DNA of 64,000 bases, taken from Amycolatopsis marina (GTDB lineage Bacteria > Actinomycetota > Actinomycetes > Mycobacteriales > Pseudonocardiaceae). The position numbers and the translations under genes were made by a program. The notes under the pieces are model-generated. The model made no database searches. It saw only the letters and a program-made list of their open reading frames with translations, and was not told the DNA's origin. Of this stretch, positions 33,139-41,244 are shown one piece after another; the first letter of the stretch is position 1, and the number at the start of each line of letters is the position of its first letter. Location: positions 1 to 64,000 of the forward strand of contig NZ_FOKG01000021.1 in assembly GCF_900111885.1 (NCBI RefSeq), in the 5' to 3' direction.

Positions 33139-33375
33139 GTGTCAGCCGTGTGCCAGGTCACCGGTCGCAAACCGGGGTACGGCAAGCAGGTTTCGCACTC
33201 GCACAAGCGGACGTCGCGGCGCTGGGAGCCGAACCTGCAGACCCGCAGGTACTGGGTGCCCAGCGAAGGCCGCCATGTCCGGTTGCGTGTGTCGGTGAAA
33301 GGGATGAAGACCATCGACAGGCGGGGGATCGACGCCGTCGTCGCGGGCCTCCGCGCACGGGGGGTGAAGCTCTAG
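33139..33375 (+). CDS. rpmB: Ribosomal protein bL28, zinc-independent form
   Basis: A 78-residue L28 with the family core CQVTGRKPGYGKQVSHSHKRTSRRW and NLQTRRYWV. Only one cysteine remains, so it cannot hold a structural zinc. It leads the four-gene ribosomal operon rpmB-rpmG-rpsN-rpsR to the right of the Zur box. AGGAGG lies 4 bases before GTG 33139. Confidence 0.95.
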   Translation: MSAVCQVTGRKPGYGKQVSHSHKRTSRRWEPNLQTRRYWVPSEGRHVRLRVSVKGMKTIDRRGIDAVVAGLRARGVKL

Positions 33376-33543
33376 ATGGCACGCGGTAACGACATCCGTC
33401 CGATCATCAAGCTCCGCTCCACCGCGGGTACCGGCTTCACCTACGTGACCAGGAAGAACCGCCGCAACGACCCGGACCGGATGGTGCTGCGCAAGTACGA
33501 CCCGGTGGTCCGCAGGCACGTCGAGTTCAAGGAGGACCGCTGA
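33376..33543 (+). CDS. rpmG: Ribosomal protein bL33, zinc-free form
   Basis: A 55-residue L33 (ARGNDIRPIIKLRSTAGTGF; TYVTRKNRRNDPDRMVLRKYDP). The CxxC pairs of zinc-type L33 are absent. Its ATG directly follows the rpmB stop, and its own stop overlaps rpsN (TGATG). It is part of the zinc-starvation ribosomal set. Confidence 0.95.
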   Translation: MARGNDIRPIIKLRSTAGTGFTYVTRKNRRNDPDRMVLRKYDPVVRRHVEFKEDR

Positions 33544-33848
33544 TGGCCAAGAAGTCCAAGATCGCCAAGAACGAGCAGCGCAGGGTGGTCGTCGCCCGCC
33601 ACGCCGGACGCAGGGCGGAGTTGAAGAAGATCATCTCCTCGCCTGCCTCCAGTGGCGAGGAGAAGGCCGCGGCGGTGTCCGCGCTGCAGGCACTGCCACG
33701 CGACTCCAGCCCCACCAGGATCCGGAACAGGGATGTGGCCGACGGGCGCCCGCGCGGCTACTTCCGGGACTTCGGGCTCTCCCGGATCCGATTGCGGCAG
33801 ATGGCGCACAACGGCGAACTGCCCGGCGTGACCAAGTCGAGCTGGTGA
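33543..33848 (+). CDS. rpsN: Ribosomal protein uS14, zinc-free long form
   Basis: A 101-residue S14 of the long type without the CxxC...CxxC zinc site. It begins AKKSKIAKNEQRRVVVARHAG and ends with the conserved NRDVADGRPRGYFRDFGLSR and MAHNGELPGVTKSSW. Housekeeping actinobacterial S14 is the short zinc form, so this is the replacement paralogue. Its start overlaps the rpmG stop by one base. Confidence 0.95.
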   Translation: MAKKSKIAKNEQRRVVVARHAGRRAELKKIISSPASSGEEKAAAVSALQALPRDSSPTRIRNRDVADGRPRGYFRDFGLSRIRLRQMAHNGELPGVTKSSW

Positions 33849-33859
33849 GGGGGCAGGGC

Positions 33860-34102
33860 ATGGCGAAGATCACCAGGGAGCGTCCCGGCAAGCGCAAGCG
33901 GAACCTGCTGAAGGCAGAGCGGGTCGCCGAGGTCGACTGGAAGGACGTCGACCTGCTGCGCAAGTTCATCTCGGACCGGGGCAAGATCCGGGCACGGCGA
34001 GTCACCGGCCTGACGCCCCAGCAACAGAAGCAGGTGGCCGTGGCGATCAAGAACGCGCGCGAGATGGCGCTGCTGCCCTATCCGAACGGCAGGCGCGGGT
34101 AG
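33860..34102 (+). CDS. rpsR: Ribosomal protein bS18, zinc-free form
   Basis: An 80-residue S18 with no cysteine. The family core is VDWKDVDLLRKFISDRGKIRARRVTGLT, then QQQKQVAVAIKNAREMALLPY. ATG 33860 is used; a GTG 15 bases earlier in frame is less likely. It is the last gene of the zinc-starvation ribosomal operon. Confidence 0.95.
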   Translation: MAKITRERPGKRKRNLLKAERVAEVDWKDVDLLRKFISDRGKIRARRVTGLTPQQQKQVAVAIKNAREMALLPYPNGRRG

Positions 34103-34121
34103 GACATGCGGCACGTGCCGG

Positions 34122-34554
34122 TTGTGTGAAAATCGCGCCACGACGGAGACCGCGCCGGACCAGGAACCCGACCCCGAGCTGCTCCAGCTGTGGTCGAAGG
34201 TTTTCGGTTTCGCCCGTGCGGGTGAGGCCGCGACCCTGGCCGCCTACGTGGGAAGCGGGGATATCGGCGAACCTCACCAACGAGAAGGGTGGCACCCTGG
34301 TGATGCTCGCCGCATATCACGGGCACGCGAAGCCGGCCGAGGACAGAGCCGCGTTGCTGGAGCGCGGATCCGACCCCGACCGGCTCAACGACCGGGGGCA
34401 GAGCCCGCTGGCCTGCGCGGTCTTCAAGAACGAGCCAGATGTGGTGAAGACGCTGGTCAAGGCGGGTGCGGATCCGGCAGCCGGGCAGCCGACGGCGATC
34501 GAGACCGCTCGGATGTTCGACAACGCCGAGATGCTCGCGCTGCTGCAACCCTGA
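34122..34554 (+). pseudogene. Ankyrin-repeat protein, frameshifted
   Basis: The N-terminal part (LQLWSKVFGFARAGEAATLAAYV) is read in one frame. The continuation (ANLTNEKGGTLVMLAAYHGH ... NDRGQSPLACAVFKNEPDVV ... ALLQP) is in another. A single extra G in the GGG run near 34250 explains the break: with GG, the junction reads AAYVEAGISANLTNEKG, as the repeat requires. Intact relatives are small soluble ankyrin proteins of about 130-145 residues. The start is unclear (TTG 34122 is possible). It may be a true frameshift or a sequencing error. Confidence 0.7.
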
Positions 34555-34580
34555 TCGAAAGGCGGGAAAGGCCGGGCGGC

Positions 34581-35861
34581 ATGCTTGGCGGCATGGTTGC
34601 CGCACCGGACCCCCACTACCTCGTCGGACTCGACCTCGCAGGGCGCAGGGTCGTAGTGATCGGGGGTGGCACTGTCGCCCAGCGGCGGTTGCCCAGACTG
34701 GTCAGCGCGGGCGCCGTGGTGCAGCTCATCTCGCCGGAGACGACGCCCTCGGTCAGTGGCATGGCCGACGCGGGGGAGATCACCTGGGTGGAGCGTCCGT
34801 ACCGCGAGGGCGACCTCGACGGAGCCTGGTACGCCCTCGCCTGCACCGACGATCCAGAGGTGAACGCGGCCGTGTGCGCGGAGGCCGAGCGGGCTCGGGT
34901 GTTCTGTGTCCGCGCGGACGCCGGCATCGAGGGCAGTGCGGTCACCCCGGCCAGCGGCGGGCACGACGGACTCTTGGTCGGCGTGCTCTCCGGCGGTACC
35001 CCGCGTCGCTCGGCCGCGGTGCGCGACGGTCTGCTGGACGCGCTGCGTGTGGGCACCGTGGCCGACCCCGGCGAGGACCTCGACGAGGGTGGTGAGCCGG
35101 CCGGAGTCGCGCTGGTCGGCGGTGGTCCCGGCGATCCGGAGCTGATCACGGTCCGTGGCCGCAGGCTGCTGGCCCGCGCCGACGTGGTCGTGGCCGACCG
35201 CCTCGGACCGCGTGACCTGCTCGACGAACTCGCGCCGCACGTCGAAATCGTGGACGCCGCCAAGATCCCCTACGGCAGGGCGGCGAGTCAGGACGTGATC
35301 AACAGCACCCTCATCGACCGGGCGAGGGCGGGCAAGTTCGTCGTCCGGCTCAAGGGCGGCGACCCGTATGTGTTCGGCAGGGGGTTCGAGGAGGTGCTGG
35401 CCTGCGCGGAGGCGGGTGTGCCGGTGCGGATCGTGCCGGGCATCACCAGTGCCTTCGCGGTACCCGCCGTCGCCGACGTCCCGGTGACCCACCGGGGCGT
35501 GGCGCATGAGGTGGTGGTCGTGTCCGGCCACGTGCCGCCGGGACACGAGCAGTCACTGGTGGACTGGGAAGCGCTCGGCAGGCTGCGCGGCACCCTGGTG
35601 CTGATGATGGGAGTCGAGCGCATCGCCCAGTTCGCCGACGCCCTGCTCGCGGGCGGACGTCCGGGTGCGACCCCCGTCGCGATCATTCAGGACGGCACGA
35701 TGCGCACCCAGAAGGTGCTGCGGTCGTCTCTCGACGCCGTCGCAAGGGACGCGGCGCAGGCGGGTGTCCGCCCGCCCGCCGTCACCGTGATCGGGCCGGT
35801 CGCCGGAATCGCCCCGGAATCGGCGCTCCCGCTCACGGGTGGGCGCAACAACGACGGATGA
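34581..35861 (+). CDS. cysG: Fused precorrin-2 dehydrogenase / uroporphyrinogen-III C-methyltransferase (CysG-type)
   Basis: A 426-residue bifunctional enzyme of siroheme synthesis. Residues 1-150 form the NAD-binding dehydrogenase (RRVVVIGGGTVAQRRLPRLV), and residues about 170-410 the SAM-dependent methyltransferase (VALVGGGPGDPELITVRGRRLL; VRLKGGDPYVFGRGFEE; GITSAFAVPA). Siroheme serves sulfite and nitrite reductases. The chelatase function normally in the N-terminal domain may or may not be active. ATG 34581 and ATG 34593 are both possible starts. It overlaps the convergent hydrolase gene by 29 bp. Confidence 0.93.
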   Translation: MLGGMVAAPDPHYLVGLDLAGRRVVVIGGGTVAQRRLPRLVSAGAVVQLISPETTPSVSGMADAGEITWVERPYREGDLDGAWYALACTDDPEVNAAVCAEAERARVFCVRADAGIEGSAVTPASGGHDGLLVGVLSGGTPRRSAAVRDGLLDALRVGTVADPGEDLDEGGEPAGVALVGGGPGDPELITVRGRRLLARADVVVADRLGPRDLLDELAPHVEIVDAAKIPYGRAASQDVINSTLIDRARAGKFVVRLKGGDPYVFGRGFEEVLACAEAGVPVRIVPGITSAFAVPAVADVPVTHRGVAHEVVVVSGHVPPGHEQSLVDWEALGRLRGTLVLMMGVERIAQFADALLAGGRPGATPVAIIQDGTMRTQKVLRSSLDAVARDAAQAGVRPPAVTVIGPVAGIAPESALPLTGGRNNDG

Positions 35862-36723
35862 ACGCGGTGATGGATTCGGTCAGCCTGCCCGGGTCCAGCC
35901 GTAGCTCCACGGGGCTGCGCGCCTCCACGAACTCCGCGTCGGGCAGATCGGCCGCGAGGGAGTCGGCGTCGCCGAACGGGTGGATGGGATCGCGCTGGTG
36001 CCCCACCACGAGCGCGGGGACCTCGATGGTTCTGCGCACCGACTTCGGCGGGGCGATCCGGCCGAACAACACCCCGTGGATCAGGGCCGCCATCGACGCG
36101 GGCTCCTGGTCCAGGGTGTCGGTGACGACGTCCACCCACTGGTTGCCGTGTGGCACGCGGTGCGCGAGTGCCGCGACCGCCCGCACGGAGATCGGGACGA
36201 ACCGCGCGGCGAACAGCAGCGGTGCGAAGGTGAGCAGGCCGGCCACGATGGCGTTGTCCAGCACCGGCATCTCCACGACGACCCCCTTGGCACGCTCCGG
36301 TGCGCGCACCGCGACCTCGAGCGCCACATTCGCCCCGAGCGAGGTTCCCCCGACCACGGCCTGCTCGATCCCGAGGTGGTCGAGCAGGCCGATCGTCTGC
36401 TCCGCGAACGCCGGCATCGAGTAGCGCCAGGACTCTCTGGGCCGGTCGGAATCCCCGTGGCCGAGCAGATCGAGGGTCACGACGCGGTACCCGGAGCGGG
36501 CCAGTGCGCGAGCCAGCGGGGCGTGCATCCTCCGGGTGAACATGATGCCGTGGGTCAGCACCACGGCATGTTCGCCGGAGCCGTACTCGGTGTAGGCGAG
36601 GCGGTGGCCGTCGTGGATGAACGATCCGGCGAGTTCGATCGGCTGGGAGCGACGTCCCGGTGGCTCCTGGGCGGTGGGCGGAGAGGGTTCGGTGTGTGCG
36701 GTCGCAGCGGCGGACGAAACCAT
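35833..36723 (-). CDS. Alpha/beta hydrolase
   Basis: A 296-residue alpha/beta-hydrolase-fold protein. The oxyanion region is VVLTHGIMFTRRMHAPL, the nucleophile elbow is VVGGTSLGANVALEV (G-T-S-L-G), and a late acid/histidine region contains VGHQRDPIHPFGDADSL. The expected catalytic histidine near the C-terminus is not clear, so activity is uncertain. The substrate is unknown. ATG 36723 has GGAAGGACC upstream; the frame further upstream has no coding look. Confidence 0.83.
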   Translation of the reverse strand: MVSSAAATAHTEPSPPTAQEPPGRRSQPIELAGSFIHDGHRLAYTEYGSGEHAVVLTHGIMFTRRMHAPLARALARSGYRVVTLDLLGHGDSDRPRESWRYSMPAFAEQTIGLLDHLGIEQAVVGGTSLGANVALEVAVRAPERAKGVVVEMPVLDNAIVAGLLTFAPLLFAARFVPISVRAVAALAHRVPHGNQWVDVVTDTLDQEPASMAALIHGVLFGRIAPPKSVRRTIEVPALVVGHQRDPIHPFGDADSLAADLPDAEFVEARSPVELRLDPGRLTESITAFIRRCCAHP

Positions 36724-36916
36724 GGTCGCGAGGTCCTTCCGTCTTCGAGCGGTCGCGTGCGGGGCGGGTCCGCCGGCGCTGTCGCGGTGGCGAGCCCTGC
36801 ACAGTGTCGCAAGAGGTACCCACGGTCCCGGCTCGATCCGGGGGCAGATCACGTCTCGCTCGCGCAACAGTTGCGCATAATCCTCACCGGCTGGCAGGTT
36901 GCCAACGAGATGGTCC

Positions 36917-37771
36917 ATGATGACGCGCATGACTCATACCGCCGACGTTCCCGACAATCTCGTCGCGCTGAAGGTGCAACGTTCCGGTCACGTCGCCGAG
37001 GTGACCCTGCTCGGCCCGGCGAAGGGCAACGCGATGGGTCCGGACTTCTGGCGGGAGCTTCCGCTGGTGTTCCACGCCCTCGACGCCGACCCGGAGGTCA
37101 GGGCGATCGTGCTGACCGGCAGTGGAAAGCACTTCTCCTACGGGCTCGACCTGCCCGCGATGCTGCCGTCCTGGTCGGAATACCTCGGCGGGGACGCGCT
37201 GGCCGGGCCGAGAACGGCCTTTCTCAAGGAGATCCGGTCGCTGCAGGATTCGGTCAGCTCGCTGGCCGAGATCACCACGCCGGTCATCGCGGCCGTCTCC
37301 GGCTGGTGCATCGGTGGCGGGATCGACGTGATCAGTGCCGCTGACATCCGACTGGCCAGTTCCGACGCCAAGTTCAGTGTGCGCGAGGTGCGGGTCGCGA
37401 TCGTCGCCGACCTCGGCAGCCTGCAGCGCCTCGGGGCGATCGTCGGCGAGGGACACCTGCGGGAGCTGGCACTGACCGGCAAGGACATCGACGCGCAGCG
37501 CGCCGAGCGAATCGGCCTGGTCAACGACGTCTACCCGGACCAGGAGTCCTTGCTGACCGCGGCGCGTGAGATGGCGGCGGAGATCGCGCGGAACCCGCCG
37601 TTGGTGGTGCGCGGTGTGAAGGACGTGCTGTCGGAGAACCACCGTGCCCGGGTCGAGGCCGGTCTGCGGTACGTGTCCACTTGGAACGCCGCTTTCCTGC
37701 CCAGCAAGGACCTTGGCGAGGCAGTGCAGGCGTTCATGGAGCGCAGGGGCCCGGAATTCTCGGGGGAGTAA
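36917..37771 (+). CDS. Enoyl-CoA hydratase/isomerase family protein
   Basis: A crotonase-fold protein of about 284 residues. The CoA oxyanion-hole segments are GSGKHFSYGLDLPAM and VSGWCIGGGIDVISAADIRLAS. The residues at the usual catalytic glutamates are REVRVAIVADLGSLQRL, where an Asp points to the dienoyl-CoA isomerase branch rather than a classic hydratase. It acts in fatty-acid or related acyl-CoA turnover. ATGs at 36917, 36920 and 36929 are all possible starts; none has a strong ribosome site. Confidence 0.87.
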   Translation: MMTRMTHTADVPDNLVALKVQRSGHVAEVTLLGPAKGNAMGPDFWRELPLVFHALDADPEVRAIVLTGSGKHFSYGLDLPAMLPSWSEYLGGDALAGPRTAFLKEIRSLQDSVSSLAEITTPVIAAVSGWCIGGGIDVISAADIRLASSDAKFSVREVRVAIVADLGSLQRLGAIVGEGHLRELALTGKDIDAQRAERIGLVNDVYPDQESLLTAAREMAAEIARNPPLVVRGVKDVLSENHRARVEAGLRYVSTWNAAFLPSKDLGEAVQAFMERRGPEFSGE

Positions 37772-37827
37772 CGTCCGCCTGGCCAGATTGATCACCCGGA
37801 GTGATGTCTACTCTCGGTGTGCCCAAT

Positions 37828-37844
37828 TTGTCCACATTGGACAA
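37828..37844. promoter_or_regulatory. Inverted repeat in the intergenic region before the 38.0-kb gene
   Basis: TTGTCCACATTGGACAA has exact 6-bp arms around a 5-bp centre, in an AT-richer gap of 243 bp (37772-38014). It looks like a dimeric regulator site. No regulator gene is adjacent, and the rest of the gap holds nothing else I can identify. Confidence 0.5.
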
Positions 37845-38014
37845 CTTTGGTGGTTCGTTCGTGTTTCGGTGGGCGACCGGGTGAATGTTGCCGTTGGAGG
37901 TTAACAATTCCGGCTCCGAAACCGAATGTTTAGACGAGCGTCCGTCGCGGCAGTCTGGGGTTGGCGCGGGTTTGCCGCGTGGACGCGATTCCTCTGGAGT
38001 CAACACTGAGAGCG

Positions 38015-38302
38015 ATGAGTACCGAAACTGACAGCGCGGACGCTGCGTACGAACCCGCATTTGCCGACGGCACGGGTTCCGCGACGGACACTGACAGTGC
38101 ACCGGCATCCCCGGCGCCCGGCGCGGCGGGCGGGCCCCCGACCACGCCGTGCACCGTGGTGTGGAGCGAGGGTCGGCCGTACGTGCTCGAGGGCGGCTCC
38201 GGCCGTCCGCGCTGGATGGGTACTGACGGGCACGGCAGACCGCAGTCGCTGACCGGCGCGCAGCTGGAGCGACGTGGCTGGAGCTACCGCCGCGGGAACT
38301 GA
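38015..38302 (+). CDS. Small conserved hypothetical protein
   Basis: A 95-residue protein. The first 45 residues are acidic and low-complexity. The last 45 (TVVWSEGRPYVLEGGSGRPRWMGTDGHGR and RRGWSYRRGN in two parts) look like a small folded beta domain. I do not recognise the family. ATG 38015 is used. It lies just before the pgsA-garA block and may be part of it. Confidence 0.6.
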   Translation: MSTETDSADAAYEPAFADGTGSATDTDSAPASPAPGAAGGPPTTPCTVVWSEGRPYVLEGGSGRPRWMGTDGHGRPQSLTGAQLERRGWSYRRGN

Positions 38303-38346
38303 CACGTTGCGGTGGGCGTGGTGGCCGCTGCGGCTACGGTGAGTCC

Positions 38347-39063
38347 GTGAGTGAGCCGGAGACTTCGCAGACGGACGGGGCGGACCGCCCCGAAGACGGG
38401 CGGGCGGGAACCGGGCAGGACCGGCCCGGGCGTCAGAGCTCTGGCGATTCGATCTCGGACTCGAGCGTCCAGCCGAGTGCCGAGCCGTCGCTGGCTCGTC
38501 AGGCGCTCACGGTGCCCAACCTGCTCTCGATCCTTCGCCTGGCACTGGTGCCGGTGTTCCTCTGGCTGCTGCTGGGCCCCGAGGAGGACGGCTGGGCGCT
38601 GGCGATCCTGATGTTCGCCGGCTTCACCGACTGGCTCGACGGGAAGCTCGCCCGCTGGCTGGACCAGATGAGCAGGCTGGGCCAGTTGCTCGACCCCGCT
38701 GCCGATCGCCTCTACATCGCCGCGACGCTGGTCGCGTTCCTCTTCCGCGACATCGTGCCGTGGTGGATGGTGGTGGCGCTGCTGGCCAGGGAACTCTGTG
38801 TCGGTGTCTGCCTGCTCGCCCTGCGGTGGCGCGGTTTCGGGCCGCCGGAGGTCACTTATGTCGGCAAGGCGGCGACGTTCAACCTGATGTACGCCTTCCC
38901 GCTTCTGCTGCTGACGCAGGGCGGATCGACCCTGGCCGAGGTGGCGCGCCCGGTGGCCTACGCCTTCTCGCTGTGGGGCGGAGTCCTCTACTTCTGGTCT
39001 GGCGTGCTGTACGTGATCCAGACGGTGCGCGCGGTCTCCGGCGCCGCGCGGGCGGCGCCATGA
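38347..39063 (+). CDS. pgsA: CDP-alcohol phosphatidyltransferase (PgsA family)
   Basis: A 238-residue membrane enzyme that joins an alcohol phosphate to CDP-diacylglycerol, probably in phosphatidylglycerol-phosphate or related lipid synthesis. The signature DG-x2-AR-x8-G-x3-D-x3-D is present, starting at FTDWLDGKLAR and ending GQLLDPAADR. The first 50 residues are hydrophilic and unusual for the family. The gene order pgsA-garA-MerR matches the mycobacterial pgsA2 (Rv1822) to Rv1828 region with gcvH missing. The start GTG 38347 is not certain. Confidence 0.9.
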   Translation: MSEPETSQTDGADRPEDGRAGTGQDRPGRQSSGDSISDSSVQPSAEPSLARQALTVPNLLSILRLALVPVFLWLLLGPEEDGWALAILMFAGFTDWLDGKLARWLDQMSRLGQLLDPAADRLYIAATLVAFLFRDIVPWWMVVALLARELCVGVCLLALRWRGFGPPEVTYVGKAATFNLMYAFPLLLLTQGGSTLAEVARPVAYAFSLWGGVLYFWSGVLYVIQTVRAVSGAARAAP

Positions 39064-39244
39064 TCACGCTGCGCCGAGGCCTGCCGCGCGCTCACCGGCG
39101 GCTGACCGCCCTGCGTAACCCGTCCGCGCACGGAATCGTGACATGGCGGTTGGGGGAGCCCCGGCGCCCGGAACCGATCAGGCACGGTACGTTGGCAACC
39201 ACACGTTCTCCAGTACCGAACCTTCCAGTGCGTAAGGAGCTCAG

Positions 39245-39709
39245 GTGAGCACGAACGACGGGCCCGGCGTTCCCCCGGAGCAGTCTCCGGAGCGGACCTC
39301 CGTCTTCCGGGCCGACTTCCTCGCCGAGGCCGAAGGCCAGGAGACGCAGGCCCCCGAGCCATCAGTTGCCGGAGTCGACGCGCTGCCGGCCGGATCGGCG
39401 TTGCTGGTTGTCAAGCGGGGTCCGAACGCGGGCTCGCGCTTCCTGCTCGACAGGGACACCACCAGTGCGGGCAGGCACCCGGACAGCGACATCTTCCTCG
39501 ACGATGTGACGGTCTCGCGCAGGCACGCGGAGTTCCGCCGTGAGGGTGGCGAGTTCGTGGTGATCGACGTCGGCAGCCTGAACGGCACCTATGTCAATCG
39601 CGAACCGGTCGATCAGGCGGTTCTCGCGGGTGGTGACGAGGTGCAGATCGGCAAGTTCCGCCTCGTCTTCCTGACCGGGCCCGGACACGGGGGCCAGGGG
39701 GCGCAGTGA
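39245..39709 (+). CDS. garA: FHA-domain regulator GarA/OdhI
   Basis: A 154-residue FHA protein that controls 2-oxoglutarate dehydrogenase and glutamate metabolism according to its phosphorylation. The N-terminal target is ERTSVFRADFL (residues 16-26), and the FHA domain is SAGRHPDSDIFLDDVTVSRRH ... VGSLNGTYVNREPVD. Mycobacterial GarA has two threonines, ETTS, phosphorylated by PknG and PknB respectively. Here the first is Arg17 and only Thr18 remains. AAGGAG precedes GTG 39245. The stop overlaps the MerR gene (GTGA). Confidence 0.96.
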   Translation: MSTNDGPGVPPEQSPERTSVFRADFLAEAEGQETQAPEPSVAGVDALPAGSALLVVKRGPNAGSRFLLDRDTTSAGRHPDSDIFLDDVTVSRRHAEFRREGGEFVVIDVGSLNGTYVNREPVDQAVLAGGDEVQIGKFRLVFLTGPGHGGQGAQ

Positions 39710-40470
39710 CGGCGGCCGGGCGGCCACAGCGCGATGGGTTGAGCATCGGGGCCGTGCTGGCGCAGCTGCGCGGCGATTTTCCGGATGTCACCATCTCGAA
39801 GATCCGGTTCCTCGAATCCGAGGGGCTGGTTCAGCCTGGCCGTACGCCGTCCGGCTACCGGCAGTTCGCCGCCGCGGACGTCGAGCGGCTGCGGTTCGTG
39901 CTTTCCGCTCAGCGGGACCACTACCTGCCGCTGAAAGTGATCAAGGAGCAGCTCGACGCCGCGGACCGTGGAATCGAGCCAGGGACACCGGTGCCCCGGC
40001 TGCCCCGGAAGCTGGTTTCGCTCGGCGCGCCTGGAGACGATCACGCCGATGGCGGGGGAACCCCGGTGCCGTGCGCGGACGACTTCGTCGCGGGTCGGGA
40101 GACCCGGCTGACCCAGGAAGAGTTGCTCGCCGAAGCCGGGGTCGACGCTTCGATGCTGAACGAGCTGCAGCAGTACGGCCTGGTCCGGCCTGGTCCGGCC
40201 GGCTTCTTCGACGGCGATGCGGTCCTGGTCGCGAAGACGGTCAAGGCGATGACCGACTTCGGGATCGAGCCGAGACATCTCCGCGCGTTCCGGGCGTCCG
40301 CCGACCGGGAGGTCGGTCTGCTGGAGCAGATTGTCGCGCCCGTGTTCCGTCATCGCGACGCTGGCGCGAAGGAGCGGGCGGATGAGCTGGTGCGGGAGCT
40401 CGCGGCGTTGTCGGTAACCCTGCACACCCTGCTGGTCAAGGCGGGCATCCGCAGTGTGACCGGGCGCTGA
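39706..40470 (+). CDS. MerR-family regulator (Rv1828-like)
   Basis: A 254-residue regulator with an N-terminal MerR winged helix (LSIGAVLAQLRGDFPDVTIS; SKIRFLESEGLVQPGRTPSGYR) and a long C-terminal domain typical of Rv1828 (LLAEAGVDASMLNELQQYG). It lacks the cysteines of metal-sensing MerR proteins. It is coupled to garA by a GTGA overlap, as in mycobacteria, and is probably a member of the same regulatory unit. Confidence 0.92.
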   Translation: MTAAGRPQRDGLSIGAVLAQLRGDFPDVTISKIRFLESEGLVQPGRTPSGYRQFAAADVERLRFVLSAQRDHYLPLKVIKEQLDAADRGIEPGTPVPRLPRKLVSLGAPGDDHADGGGTPVPCADDFVAGRETRLTQEELLAEAGVDASMLNELQQYGLVRPGPAGFFDGDAVLVAKTVKAMTDFGIEPRHLRAFRASADREVGLLEQIVAPVFRHRDAGAKERADELVRELAALSVTLHTLLVKAGIRSVTGR

Positions 40471-40721
40471 GCACGGGGAGCCGCCGGTCGGCCACGTCTA
40501 TTTCGCCACAATGCTGTGACCCAAGATTCGGCGTGGAATGCCGTACGGTTGGTGCAGGGTTTGCCTAGGATGGACCCGGAGCAGTCGACACAGCCACCAC
40601 GACAGCGAGCACACGACACCAGCGAGCACAGCGCTCACGGGACGGGTACCGTCGATTATGTCGATGCGGGATCCTCGTACCAGCGCTGCAGCCCGCGCGC
40701 AGAAGAGGGAGGCGAAGCCCG

Positions 40722-41195
40722 ATGAACGAGATGCGCGTCGTCGGTGTGCGGGTCGAGTTGCCCGCCAATCAGCCAATCCTGTTGCTGCGCGAGACTGAGG
40801 GCGAGCGATACCTGCCGATCTGGATCGGCTCGGTCGAAGCCACGGCGATCGCGTTGGAGCAGCAGGGGGTCCGGCCGGCAAGGCCGCTGACCCACGACCT
40901 TCTGAAAGAGGTCATCGGAGCGTTGGGACGTGAGCTGGAGCAGGTCGTGATCACCGATTTGCGCGAGGGCACGTTCTTCGCGGAGCTCGTGTTCGACGGT
41001 GACATCCGCGTGTCCGCACGGCCGAGCGACTCGATCGCGCTGGCGCTGCGTGCGGGAGTACCGATCCACGCCGAGGACGGCGTCCTCGAGGAAGCGGGCC
41101 TGATCATCCCGGACGAGCAGGAGGACGAGGTCGAGAAGTTCCGCGAGTTCCTCGATTCTGTGTCGCCGGAAGACTTCCGCGGCGCCGACACATGA
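40722..41195 (+). CDS. Bifunctional nuclease family protein (DUF151, Rv1829-like)
   Basis: A 157-residue DUF151 protein. It contains LPANQPILLLRETEGERYLPIWIG, EATAIAL and VSARPSDSIALALRAGVPI, the strongest family marks. Plant and archaeal relatives have nuclease activity; the bacterial role is unclear. It sits in the conserved order MerR-DUF151-MerR. The 251-bp gap before it has a -10-like TAGGAT near 40566 but no other feature I can support. Confidence 0.92.
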   Translation: MNEMRVVGVRVELPANQPILLLRETEGERYLPIWIGSVEATAIALEQQGVRPARPLTHDLLKEVIGALGRELEQVVITDLREGTFFAELVFDGDIRVSARPSDSIALALRAGVPIHAEDGVLEEAGLIIPDEQEDEVEKFREFLDSVSPEDFRGADT

Positions 41196-41244
41196 TGGTG
41201 ACTGTGCGCTGGTAGTGGCGCCGCGGAAGTCTTGGGAGCCGGGG

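Noticed and set aside
40516..40725. 69-codon plus-strand open frame in the gap before DUF151
   Set aside because: The composition is not protein-like, there is no ribosome site, and the region more likely holds the DUF151 promoter.
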